Assembly (NCBI GenBank): GCA_025093555.1
Contig: JAIWNF010000033.1
Span: forward strand, 537,389 to 601,388
Length of the DNA stretch: 64,000 nt
Origin: Circinella umbellata
Taxonomy: Eukaryota > Mucoromycota > Mucoromycetes > Mucorales > Lichtheimiaceae
Direction: 5' to 3'
Positions 23,380 to 33,078 of this stretch are shown here, piece by piece. A program made the translations under genes and the position numbers. Under the pieces are notes generated by a model that saw nothing but the letters and a program-made list of their open reading frames with translations, had not been told where the DNA came from and made no database searches. How positions within the stretch are numbered: the first letter of the stretch is position 1; each line of letters begins with the position of its first letter.

Positions 23380-26300
23380 ATGACCAATCAAACTATAATT
23401 ACAGTCTTTAATACCACAGGTATTTCTAAATATTCAATTAATTCCATCTTACAACATACAACATCTTCTACACTCCTTTTTATTACAGAAACTTGGTTAT
23501 TACCTCCCAACAAATTTATCACCAATTGGCCCCAGTACCACACATATGGCCAAATACGCAGTCAACGCTTTCGTACCGCAAAAGCAGGCATTTCTCTTCT
23601 CGTCAACCCCAACTGTCAACTTCAACCTACAATCATAACTGACCACAACCCCGCCTACTCACAATATCATCTCTCGTGTATTTTTGCAGGCACTCTCTAT
23701 CACTGTCTATACCTCCCACCATCCATTTCAACCGAAAAAGCACTAGACATCATTCAACATCTTCCAAAACGACTACCACACACAGTTAATACTATTTACT
23801 GTGGTGACTTCAATGCTCGACTTGGTAACTACACTGGCGACCACCGTACAGACCCTCGAGGAACACAACTGCATCAATGGATTCTTAACAACGATCTCAC
23901 ACTATGGAATACCAAACTAAGTTATGGTCAACCAACAGTCTACCACAATAATGGAACAAGCATCGTCGATTTTTTTATCAGCACCCACGACCTTACGAAC
24001 CCAACTTTGACCATTAGAGATGATTTATCCCTTGGCTCTAATCACAAAATGCTCCACCTTGAATACGAACTACCTGAAAATACTACACCACCATCAATTA
24101 CACAACCACCACGTCCTATCTGGAAACTTAGTCGTCTCCGTGACCTTGACAAGCGCAATGCATATATCACTACTTTCCAACAAATATCACAACCACTTGC
24201 TGAAAAATTACAAGGCTATCTGGATACCAATGCTTCTCCCACAACACATCCACCAATTGACGATCTCACCAACCAACTCAATGAATGTATTTATTTTTCT
24301 CTGGATACAGTATGTGGTAGGAAAACGTCACCCTCAACTAATCACAAATGGTTTTGGACACCTGCACTGCAAGAAATTTTTGATCAGCGTGAATATTATT
24401 ATCAAAAGTGGCGTAAAGCAGATGGATTCAATAAACTGAAATGGTGGCTCGAACTGGAACGAACTAAAGCACTTGCACGACGGGCTATTAAACAACGCCG
24501 TTCTGAAACTTGGAGACAATTTTGTGACAGGATGGCAACACGTGAATTCTCAAAAACTGCAGCCAAGATCAGTAAAATCAAAAGAAATCGACAACTTAAC
24601 GTTACCTTCTCCCATCCAAATGGTCCTCAAGCAGCCGCTAACCAAATGCAAGAACATCTTGAAACAATTTATGATGGCCACTTACTTTCCACGAGCAATC
24701 GTACCATATCGTCATATCGCTCACCTTCACCACAACATATTAATCTAACCGATCATAATAACAATCCTTTTGATTTAGAAACAGTTCAACAGGCCATACA
24801 ACGTGCACCACGACGCAAAGCACCAGGAACTGATCACCTACGCGCTGAAATGCTACATCCACTAATAGAAACAATAGCTCCAATATTACAACAATTATTT
24901 ACACTATGTTGGAATTGGAGTATGACACCATTACCATGGCGTATAGCCCAAGTCATCCCCATCCATAAAAAAGGTGATCCTACTGATCCAGCTAACTTTC
25001 GCCCAATCAGCCTTACCAGCATTCTACGGAAAATAATGGAATACTGTTTACAACCTCTCATCACCTCAGCCATCGAAATCGATATTGCACAAGGCGGTTT
25101 TCGACCCCAACGGAGTACTCTTGACCATGCTCTTTGTTTACAAGAAATCTGCAACATACAACACAATATTCAAAATGAACCCGTTATACTAGCTGGACTC
25201 GATATAGCCCAAGCGTATGATACTGTTGACCGAAACGTCATCTGGGACGCTCTATCAGAATCGCATCGTGCTTCACCACAGCTTATCTCATTACTAAAAC
25301 ACTTATTCGATCATGTTTTTATAGAAATACTACTTTCAAATGCTGTCTCTTCCCGTTTTCATCCACAAACAGGGGTTCTCCAAGGTTCTGTACTTTCTCC
25401 AGCTTTATACTCTATCTATATCAATTCATTGCCGCAATTTCTCCGTGATGCTGAATCAACCTTTATTGCACAAACACAACCATCACCTCACACCTCTTCA
25501 ACCAATGGGCTCACTATCAACAATCACAGGATCAATTGTCTCCTCTACGCCGACGATGTCATTTTGATTTCCACACCAACCATAATGCCAGCATTAATCT
25601 CAGCATGTGAACAACATAGCTATAAACTCGGCTACAGATGGAAGCCTTCAAAATGTATCATTCTCACGTCATCTCCTTTGGCTACATCTTCACCTACAGT
25701 ACCAGCAGCATCAGAAGTATCAGCACCAATCAAACTATACAACACATCAATTCCACAGGCTGACTCTTTTTTCTACTTAGGAATACCATTTAACAGTAAA
25801 GCTTCTATGGATCCATCTCTTTTAATCGACCATAACACAAAAAAAGCCATTAAATCGCTCAATCTCCTAAACTCAATCGGCCTTAGCCCATCTGGGTTCA
25901 ACCGCCTCTTATCAGCAAGAATTTATAGTCAATTCATCCGACCACAGATGGAGTATGGCCTTGCCATACAAATTCTAAACACAAAAACACACACAAAAGT
26001 ATTAACTAAAACACAAACAACCTGTCTCCGAAGAATATATGGCAGCTCTAGCAAAACCTCATCAAGTGCAGTAATGCAGCATCTAGTGGATCTCCCAACC
26101 ATGGCATCACGAGTCTCTGTTTTACAAGCCAAATTCTTAAATCGTATTCGCTGGTTACCAGATGACGCCTTACTAACACAACTCTTGCCACAACTCACCA
26201 TTACACCTTACAAAACTCAATATCAACAGCTCAAGAAAACAAAACTCTGGAAAAGTTTGCCAAGTCAAACTGAACCATACGACAAAAAACAGCTTAAAAT

Positions 26301-26844
26301 TGCCATCAACAACATGTATGATACTGCCCTCACTAATCATAGAAATGGCAACAAAGCAAAATTACTTCGGGCTTGTCGAGATACCCGAGGTGTTGATCCA
26401 ATTGTGTTCTTACCTATGACATACCGCCAACGTAGCCGATTGATCCGCTGGCGACTTGGATGGATGCCAAATGGACGACCAGATGTCACATGTAACAATT
26501 GTAATAACCAAAATCACCTCTCACGCCAACATGTTATATATTGCCTTAATGCACATATACGACTCAAAGTTCCTTATGTAGTTCTTGATCCGATATCATT
26601 CAAATTGAACGCATTACCAAAAAGCCGACCTCACAACCCCAATAAACGACGCTATTGGATCAATTTCTGGAATCAACTAACCCAACTCATGTTCGATATT
26701 GACGCACTTTGTCATGGAAATGACATATTTGAACCTGATCCAATTATCAACAAAACAACCAAAAATGATTTTGCACTTTGGTTAGAACATCACCCGATTC
26801 CACAGGCTGTCGAGACAATAGCCCCACCACCATTAACTCCATAA
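23380..26844 (+). CDS. LINE ORF2: APE-type endonuclease - reverse transcriptase
   Basis: 1154 aa. The N-terminal endonuclease/exonuclease/phosphatase domain shows FITETW (Glu of the active site), YCGDFNAR (Asp143, Asn145), SIVDFFIS and SNHKML at 220-225, where the family usually has SDH. The RT core shows KAPGTDHLRAEML, VIPIHKKGDPTDPANFRPISL, QGGFRPQRST, LDIAQAYDTV (motif A), GVLQGSVLSPALY (motif B) and YADD at 723-726 (motif C). The C-terminal knuckle is CNNCNNQNHLSRQHVIYC. The protein nicks the target and primes reverse transcription of the element RNA at the nick. No RNase H domain is evident. The frame is intact. The Asp-to-Asn change at 221 may weaken nicking, or may be normal for this clade. 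Confidence 0.93.
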   Translation: MTNQTIITVFNTTGISKYSINSILQHTTSSTLLFITETWLLPPNKFITNWPQYHTYGQIRSQRFRTAKAGISLLVNPNCQLQPTIITDHNPAYSQYHLSCIFAGTLYHCLYLPPSISTEKALDIIQHLPKRLPHTVNTIYCGDFNARLGNYTGDHRTDPRGTQLHQWILNNDLTLWNTKLSYGQPTVYHNNGTSIVDFFISTHDLTNPTLTIRDDLSLGSNHKMLHLEYELPENTTPPSITQPPRPIWKLSRLRDLDKRNAYITTFQQISQPLAEKLQGYLDTNASPTTHPPIDDLTNQLNECIYFSLDTVCGRKTSPSTNHKWFWTPALQEIFDQREYYYQKWRKADGFNKLKWWLELERTKALARRAIKQRRSETWRQFCDRMATREFSKTAAKISKIKRNRQLNVTFSHPNGPQAAANQMQEHLETIYDGHLLSTSNRTISSYRSPSPQHINLTDHNNNPFDLETVQQAIQRAPRRKAPGTDHLRAEMLHPLIETIAPILQQLFTLCWNWSMTPLPWRIAQVIPIHKKGDPTDPANFRPISLTSILRKIMEYCLQPLITSAIEIDIAQGGFRPQRSTLDHALCLQEICNIQHNIQNEPVILAGLDIAQAYDTVDRNVIWDALSESHRASPQLISLLKHLFDHVFIEILLSNAVSSRFHPQTGVLQGSVLSPALYSIYINSLPQFLRDAESTFIAQTQPSPHTSSTNGLTINNHRINCLLYADDVILISTPTIMPALISACEQHSYKLGYRWKPSKCIILTSSPLATSSPTVPAASEVSAPIKLYNTSIPQADSFFYLGIPFNSKASMDPSLLIDHNTKKAIKSLNLLNSIGLSPSGFNRLLSARIYSQFIRPQMEYGLAIQILNTKTHTKVLTKTQTTCLRRIYGSSSKTSSSAVMQHLVDLPTMASRVSVLQAKFLNRIRWLPDDALLTQLLPQLTITPYKTQYQQLKKTKLWKSLPSQTEPYDKKQLKIAINNMYDTALTNHRNGNKAKLLRACRDTRGVDPIVFLPMTYRQRSRLIRWRLGWMPNGRPDVTCNNCNNQNHLSRQHVIYCLNAHIRLKVPYVVLDPISFKLNALPKSRPHNPNKRRYWINFWNQLTQLMFDIDALCHGNDIFEPDPIINKTTKNDFALWLEHHPIPQAVETIAPPPLTP

Positions 26845-26872
26845 ACTATCTTTTCTTATCTATTTTTTTCTA

Positions 26873-26873
<1 letters not shown>

Positions 26874-26911
<38 letters not shown>
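26874..26911 (+). repeat. Run of 38 A within the LINE 3' region
   Basis: Uninterrupted poly(A) 29 nt after the ORF2 stop. It is not at the very end of the element: 253 nt of unrelated-looking sequence separate it from the target duplication. Confidence 0.9.
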
Positions 26912-26913
<2 letters not shown>

Positions 26914-27164
26914 AATCATCCCGGCTCTCTATTTATAATCTCCTTTCTTTTTTCACTATTATCTTTACCTTCCAGCACTATCTCCTCTCTCAAACAGTCT
27001 TCCCCTACTCTATACTTCATTTTCCCCCTCTAACGTATGGGGTTTTTTTCTCTTTTCATCAGATCCGGCTTTGGCAAATATGCGAAATGCGCCGTGCCTT
27101 TTGAAGTCATTATTGTTTTTGTAAATAATATAGTAACAATTAAATAAAAATATTAAGTTTGAAC

Positions 27165-27178
27165 CAGACGAGGGGCGC
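27165..27178. repeat. LINE target-site duplication, right copy
   Basis: 14-bp CAGACGAGGGGCGC, identical to 22023-22036. The sequence after it continues the interrupted terminal repeat of the host element. Confidence 0.85.
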
Positions 27179-27222
27179 GCCAATTTTGAACTGGCACTTT
27201 AGTAACATGGCGCGCCCTTCGT

Positions 27223-28363
27223 CTGTTTTACTTTGCTTGCTCTTGTTCAAGTTTGCTATATGAAACATATCTGAATCATCATCATTCTTCAGTTGAATAC
27301 TTTATGATACGTAATAAAAATATCAAGCCATTTGGAAAACTATTAAAGATATAAATATTAATTTCTTTTTAATCTATTATATCCAATGGGTCAAATCAAA
27401 TTAAGAATTAATTCATATAAAGTAAATTTTTTTATTTATACTTTTAAAGGCTTTAGTAATAACATATTGAAATATTTATGCAATGGAAATATTGTACAAA
27501 TACTAATAATAGGTGTTGTACATATTAATATAAGCTTGCTATTATGGGATCCATGGACCAGCAGGATTCTTTAACATAGGTTCATTACAAAAAACAATAA
27601 CATTTGAAGACTATGCCGCTATCTTTCATACAAAGTGTTCTTGTTCTTGACTCATTCAACAAGACTACACCAATATTTCATTTGAGGATGCTTGTTTAAG
27701 AATCAAAATCTTGACTCTAGAGTTTACGATCAGCCACAAGACGAAAATTATGCCTTTAAGAGAGATTTCTAGAAGCTATTGTTATTCATATTAAATATTA
27801 TTGATTTGATTTTTTTTTATCGTTTTGTATTATTATATTTATGTCATCTTTTTTTTGTTATACTACGTATGACCCAATTTCTTTCTTCTTCCCTATTTAT
27901 ATGGTACTCTCTTACTTGGTAATTTATATTATACAGATTTATCCTTTATCCTACGTAATAAATGTTGATACGTGATCTTTTTTTGAGCTGCTCCTATTAG
28001 CTCACCCATTCTATATTATAATTCATATGTCCTTCTCTTGTAATTTCGTTTATTTATAGCACAAGCATTATATAGTACGTATTATAGTTATATGCCTACA
28101 ATTAGTGCCATTTTTGATCTATGTCATATTGCTTCGCTTCTTTGCTATTGGCTTCTATGTATAGTTACAGAACTATACGTATTGCATTCTTTTATAACTT
28201 TTTGCTTCAGTGATTTTTGAGTATATTTTATGGCGTAGAAATAGATATAAACTATATGTTCAATTGGCAAAATACGTTAAATATATTGTTAATAAGTATT
28301 GTTGAGATTGTGAATATTTTGAATAAGTGAAGAAAAAGAATAGATGAAGGGTAGATGAAGGGT
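27223..28363. other. Interior of the GGCGCGCC element, no coding signal
   Basis: AT-rich with only short random frames (up to 62 codons). No transposase motif is seen, which fits a non-autonomous element. Confidence 0.5.
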
Positions 28364-28458
28364 AGACGAAGGGCGCGCCATGTTACTAAGATGCCTGTTC
28401 AAAATTGGCGCGCCCCTCGTCTGACTGTAAATTTTTGGCGCGCCCGTAGTCATTCCCT
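28364..28458 (-). repeat. Right terminal inverted repeat of the GGCGCGCC element
   Basis: The reverse complement matches 21988-22036 plus 27179-27222 with only a few mismatches (for example CTGGCAC versus CAGGCAT). It holds three GGCGCGCC palindromes at about 28372, 28407 and 28437. Confidence 0.8.
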
Positions 28459-28464
28459 AAAATT
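28459..28464. repeat. Target-site duplication (right copy) of the GGCGCGCC element
   Basis: AAAATT immediately right of the terminal repeat, matching 21982-21987. Confidence 0.6.
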
Positions 28465-30746
28465 ACCATATCACAAAATGATTTTCTCACTTACTATACA
28501 AGATATTGATTTCTATGAGTATAATGGTATTTCACAGTAGTATACAACCTATTTCCTTTCAAACACCACCTCAGGAGTTGAAAATTACACAAAGCACGAT
28601 AGTCAGCTGTCAATTCAATGTTGGCTATATTAACGAAATACTAAATAATCATCATTAATACTATAGATTAAACCTACTTGAATATCAAGACACTATGGGT
28701 CAAACAAACTATCTTTCTGCAGATTTTCGTTCTATTTTTTTCATTCTTCTATCGTGGTTTTAACATATGGTGATCTACTCCCACCATCATATTGGCTTTA
28801 TATATATGCAACAACACTCAACTCTTTTCTTAGAATTACCATTAGTAAAGCTCAATACTTTAACTATTATTATAAGTATCTTCCTTCATTAGCTAGCACA
28901 ACTTCTTCTTCTACTACTTCTACTACTCTGCGAAAAGTTAATTACCAAAAAGACACAGAATTGATCTCACAGCCTTATAAAATATTGTTCACAGTAAAGA
29001 CAAACTAAGAGAGACAATGACATAAAGAAGGCAAATCACAGTCAGTTTAAAAAAAACAGAAAGTACGAATAACTTGATCATCTGACGAAATTGACAAAAA
29101 TATTTTTTCAGCTTTTTGAATGATTAGGGCAGCCTACCCGAGACATATATAACTCCTCGTTTTGTGGTTGACCTTTGACAATTGTAAACTTATTGGATTC
29201 CATTGGTTTGAAAACTGGTATTATATATCTTAATTTTTTTTTTTGAGTTGGTGTGTTGTCAATCAATTATTTATATGGGTATCTAGCTGCTCACGAAATT
29301 GAAACTATATCATTCTCACTATTATGCAATCAGAACATCTGGTTATTTAATTTATCAACTATACTTCTGGTATGGGTTTATCTGTCATATGTATACACCT
29401 TTTTATTATAACACGAGAAATAAATAACTATTCCAAACGGTCAGATGATGTATTGGTACCTACTTTCTCTCTCTCAACATTTTGTCGTATATTGTTTATA
29501 GTTTTTTTTCTGTATAATAAACGCAATATAGTGATATTCATATAGCTTATATATTTTTATTGCTATTAATAATAATTGAAAAGTTTTCAAAAAGTTCTTG
29601 GCACCATTTGGTCCGTCATATGTAACTTCAAGAAAACTGGGTCTGTTTACATTTAGATAACCAGCGACAAGAATGACTATTGTTACCATTACCACAGACA
29701 CTGTCTTCAATAATAAAGAAATAATATACAAATACGTAATAGTTTAAAAATGCCATATCATTATCCTATAGTGTTACATTAGTGCATACGTATAGTAGAT
29801 TTTAGCTAGGATTGATTTTTTTTGTCACTGACAAATTGAAACATAATTTGTATATGTATGCTCCTGATATTACATTGATTTATTGTTTGCACTATTATTT
29901 TAGTGGCTATGGTAGTAAGCTGCATTTCACAGATCAAGTTTTAGTCAGAATAACGGGAGTACACTAAAAAAGACCATATTATTGTAACTCTTTTTTTTAT
30001 TACTTTCGCACAGAGAGTCTTTTATTATGAAGACTTTCAACCTTCTTTACAAGTTAATAATGGAATATAATGTTAGTAAGTATCTATAAATCACTTCTTG
30101 AGAATGAGATTCAAAACTCAAGCAAGTAGAAATAAAAGATAAATAGGTTTATAGTTTATTACTATTAGGTATCCTGATACGTACGTGACAAATAGCTAGT
30201 TGTTTTTCTTTATCTACGGTACAACCGCGTAATCCAAAGCAATATATTTAGTAAATTGAATATAATAGATCAGAAGTAAACGAACATATAGTGAATAATT
30301 AAAATCGATTCAGGTTTGACCTTGTTTGAGTGTATTTTTTTATCCAATGTATGTAACAGCCTGGGGCATAGTAATATATATATGTTTTATTAGCTTCAAA
30401 ATTACCACAGCTATATTGCGGCTAGATCAGAATATTTCTTTGATTATTACCATAAGTTTAGGCCTTATACTGTCACCACTGCTTCTGCAAAACGTTGATA
30501 CTTACAGCTTCAGCTCAAGCTTGTATTACAGAACATAATAATAAAAAATATGTATTAGGGGGAATGATAGGTTAGAAAAAAGCAGTATCATATCGATATT
30601 ACAAATTAGATCATTTAATATAAAAAAACAAGCCCATTTATTACATTGTATCGTCATCTTCCAGCCCTAAGATCTGCATTGTCATCTACATATATTGTTT
30701 ATTTCAAATTGTCTATCCTTATCACTAAGTTCTAGACAATTGGGGT
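28465..30746. other. Gene-poor AT-rich stretch
   Basis: 2.3 kb with no frame showing protein-like composition, no splice-consistent gene and no clear repeat. I see nothing supportable in it. Confidence 0.4.
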
Positions 30747-30966
30747 AGTCCATCGGACTTACCGAACCTGAACTGATAGAGGGCCCCACCCACCCTCCGC
30801 TTCTTCCGGCTTCGCTTCAAATGATCAAGGTTCCATGATAGCATTCACATTAGTTTTATAGAATTTTTTTTTTTGTACAATTATTTTATTTGTTATGTTT
30901 CGGTAATAAAGAAAGAATTATGATCCTAGCATTCGATCAGTTCAGGTTCGTCCAGTCCTTCGGACT
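30747..30966. mobile_element. Small inverted-repeat element (MITE-like)
   Basis: The ends are inverted copies of the same module. On the left are AGTCC-ATC-GGACT (30747-30759) and CGAACCTGAACTGAT (30763-30777). On the right are ATCAGTTCAGGTTCG (30936-30950) and AGTCC-TTC-GGACT (30954-30966). Each end is itself a small hairpin. The 160-bp interior is locally GC-rich (GAGGGCCCCACCCACCCTC), unlike its surroundings. There is no ORF. The target duplication is not resolved. Confidence 0.6.
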
Positions 30967-32940
30967 GAACGAACAAATACTGTATATATATTGAAGATGA
31001 TTTAAATTGGCATTCTTCTGTAATAAAGGTAACTAACAAACTCCTTTTGAGTGGAAATATTTTCTGCTTTTTCGTATATTATCAGAAATTTTGCAATATT
31101 TTACCTGCTGTCAAACAACTCTTCAATGGCCAATGCCCACTTTCACGTAGAAAAAAAGCAATCGGGTAATATATATATTTATTTTATCGAAATACAGTAT
31201 TTTTTGTATTGTATTTTACTGTACTTTTTATCAATAATATTTTGAGCGAAAAGTGATGATGAAATAATTTACACAAAAACCAATTTTTGTAATAGAATGA
31301 AGCCTTTTAATGACACTTTTTGTTGTGTGACAGCAATAAGAAAGATATCAATATAAAAAGAATATAATGTCACTATCATCATCATCAGTAGATTGTATCG
31401 TCATTGCTGCTAGACTATAATAATAATAGTAATAATGACACTACGTAAAATTTTCTCTCTCTCGTTTTTTGTATGATGTTATAATTATATTCAAATCATA
31501 AAAAAATAAAATAATACATAATCAAGTCAGTTACGTATATAACTTATTTTTAGTATTATATGATCATGTAACCATTATTCCCGTGTTACACAGCATTGAA
31601 AAGAAAAAAACACCTTAGTTTTAGGTTCATGTGGGGAGCGGGAATGATATATCGATTGTGAAAGAAAAAGTGGGGTAGTTCTTTCTCTCTTTTTTTTTCA
31701 CATATAAGTTATTTGTTACATAACAATCTTTCATAATCGATATAAAAAAATTGAAAGAACAACGTGAGAGTAATATTGTAAAATAAGTATTCAACACGCC
31801 AAGCAGATATAGTTTTGAATTTGTTTTAATAATCACTTCAATGTATTTTATATCTAATTATATAATACTACTAGTATCCTAAAAGAATTATATTATTTTG
31901 AAAATAACTAACTATATAGCTCTTTTATTATTATTGGTTCTTCTATATACTTTGATACAACGTATTTTGAAAACTGTGGGAACAAACGGTATAGAACAGT
32001 AATAATCTAAAAAAACAAGAGCTGGCTTTTTTTTGTGTACTGTTACATATCACTGGAATGTTATTATTTGTGGTAAAGCATTGTATTTCTTTTTTCTTTT
32101 AAGAGTTGATTTGCTTATATCAGCATCTAGTGCCAAAGAAAAAAAAAATAAAGGTAGCACAATAGTTTGTGGAGCTTTAAAGTATCAATTTTAAGTTAGT
32201 ATTTACTCTTATAATAATTTAATGTAATGTTCGAAAAAAAAAATACATCCAGAAATACACAGAGAGAAACAAAAAAAAAGTGGTTGCATATCAATGCTGG
32301 TTTACGGTAATATTATATTTTTACGTACCTTTTTTTTCCCTCTCATCAGTTTTTCTACCAATAAGAAGATAATGCTTTTGTAACCACGATTCTATTGCTG
32401 CTGTTTCATGATTAACTAATGATATATCATAATAAAATTGCTAAGATTTTTTTTTATTAAATTGTAATAATATTGAAATAAACATTTCAAATGAAATTTA
32501 TGGCTTTTGTTTATTCATGTAGCATTTGTTATATAAAATTGATGGTTTCTTCCTGTCAGTAACGTTTCTTTAGAATTATTAACATAGTTAAAGCATTATA
32601 TAAGACTATACGTACTGACAAATAGTCTTATGATCAATACATATGGTGTATGGTTTTGTAGAAAATGCAGCTCTCACTTATGCGAGATTTTTCTTTTATT
32701 AAAACCGATGTATAATTAGTATAGAGTAAATTGTTATTCTAAATTGAGATTGTACAGTAGCGCCCGATAATTGTGTATTTGGTAATATGTTTCACAAAGT
32801 CGATCCCGCTACATTGTGGTAGGGTAATAACATATTTTATTCTAACTACTATAACATATCGATCAAATGATCCGTCTTATTAGTATGATATATTGATGAA
32901 TCTTGATAACAAAAAATGGCGACCGACACAAAAAATAAAA
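30967..32940. other. Gene-poor AT-rich stretch
   Basis: About 2 kb with no coding or structural element I can support, apart from homopolymer tracts. Confidence 0.4.
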
Positions 32941-32947
32941 CAAAACA

Positions 32948-32956
32948 TATAAAAAG
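32948..32956 (+). promoter_or_regulatory. TATA box of the mannanase gene
   Basis: TATAAAAAG 131 bp upstream of the chosen ATG, in a position and form typical for a core promoter. Confidence 0.5.
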
Positions 32957-33078
32957 GGCATCAATTGGCTTTCAATTTGAAGTCCAACAACAGTATTATA
33001 AGTACTATAGCTTTGAAAGCTTATTCTATTATCTCAATCACCAGTCCAATCCTTTATTTTTATATCAAGTCAAAAAAA

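Larger units (their letters stand above)
22037..27164 (+). mobile_element. Full-length two-ORF LINE retrotransposon
   Basis: It is bounded by a perfect 14-bp direct repeat CAGACGAGGGGCGC (22023-22036 and 27165-27178), which fits a target-site duplication. It has a 111-bp pyrimidine-rich 5' UTR, ORF1 (22148-23377) and ORF2 (23380-26844) separated by two nucleotides, then a 3' UTR with a 38-nt A run at 26874-26911 followed by 253 nt. Both ORFs are undamaged, and the duplication is intact, so insertion is recent. The base composition is clearly richer in C/A on the coding strand than the surrounding DNA. The endonuclease-RT architecture and the Cys/His C-terminal knuckle place it among APE-type LINEs. 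The clade (for example Tad1-, I- or L1-like) is not settled here. Confidence 0.9.
21988..28458. mobile_element. Non-autonomous TIR DNA transposon with GGCGCGCC-bearing ends, split by a LINE
   Basis: Long terminal inverted repeats begin AGGGAATGACTACGGGCGCG at 21988 and end with the reverse complement at 28458. They are flanked by a 6-bp direct repeat AAAATT (21982-21987 and 28459-28464). Each repeat is about 95-100 bp and contains three GGCGCGCC palindromes. The left repeat is interrupted by the LINE at 22037-27164 and resumes at 27179. Without the LINE and one copy of its target duplication, the element would be about 1,329 bp. The interior (27230-28330) has no ORF that looks coding. The right repeat is preceded by an 11-bp tandem (GGGTAGATGAA-like, three copies near 28350-28371). 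The superfamily is undetermined; the 6-bp duplication could be shifted by AT-rich ambiguity. Confidence 0.8.

Noticed and set aside
24834..25166. Minus-strand frame inside the LINE
   Set aside because: Antisense shadow of the RT domain.
27386..27574. 62-codon plus-strand frame in the element interior
   Set aside because: Ile/Lys/Asn-rich composition follows from AT content; no start context or homology.
21988..28458. Telomere-like TTAGGG...CCCTAA at the ends of the GGCGCGCC element
   Set aside because: Only one hexamer at each end, produced by the tip AGGG next to TT; there is no tandem telomeric array.
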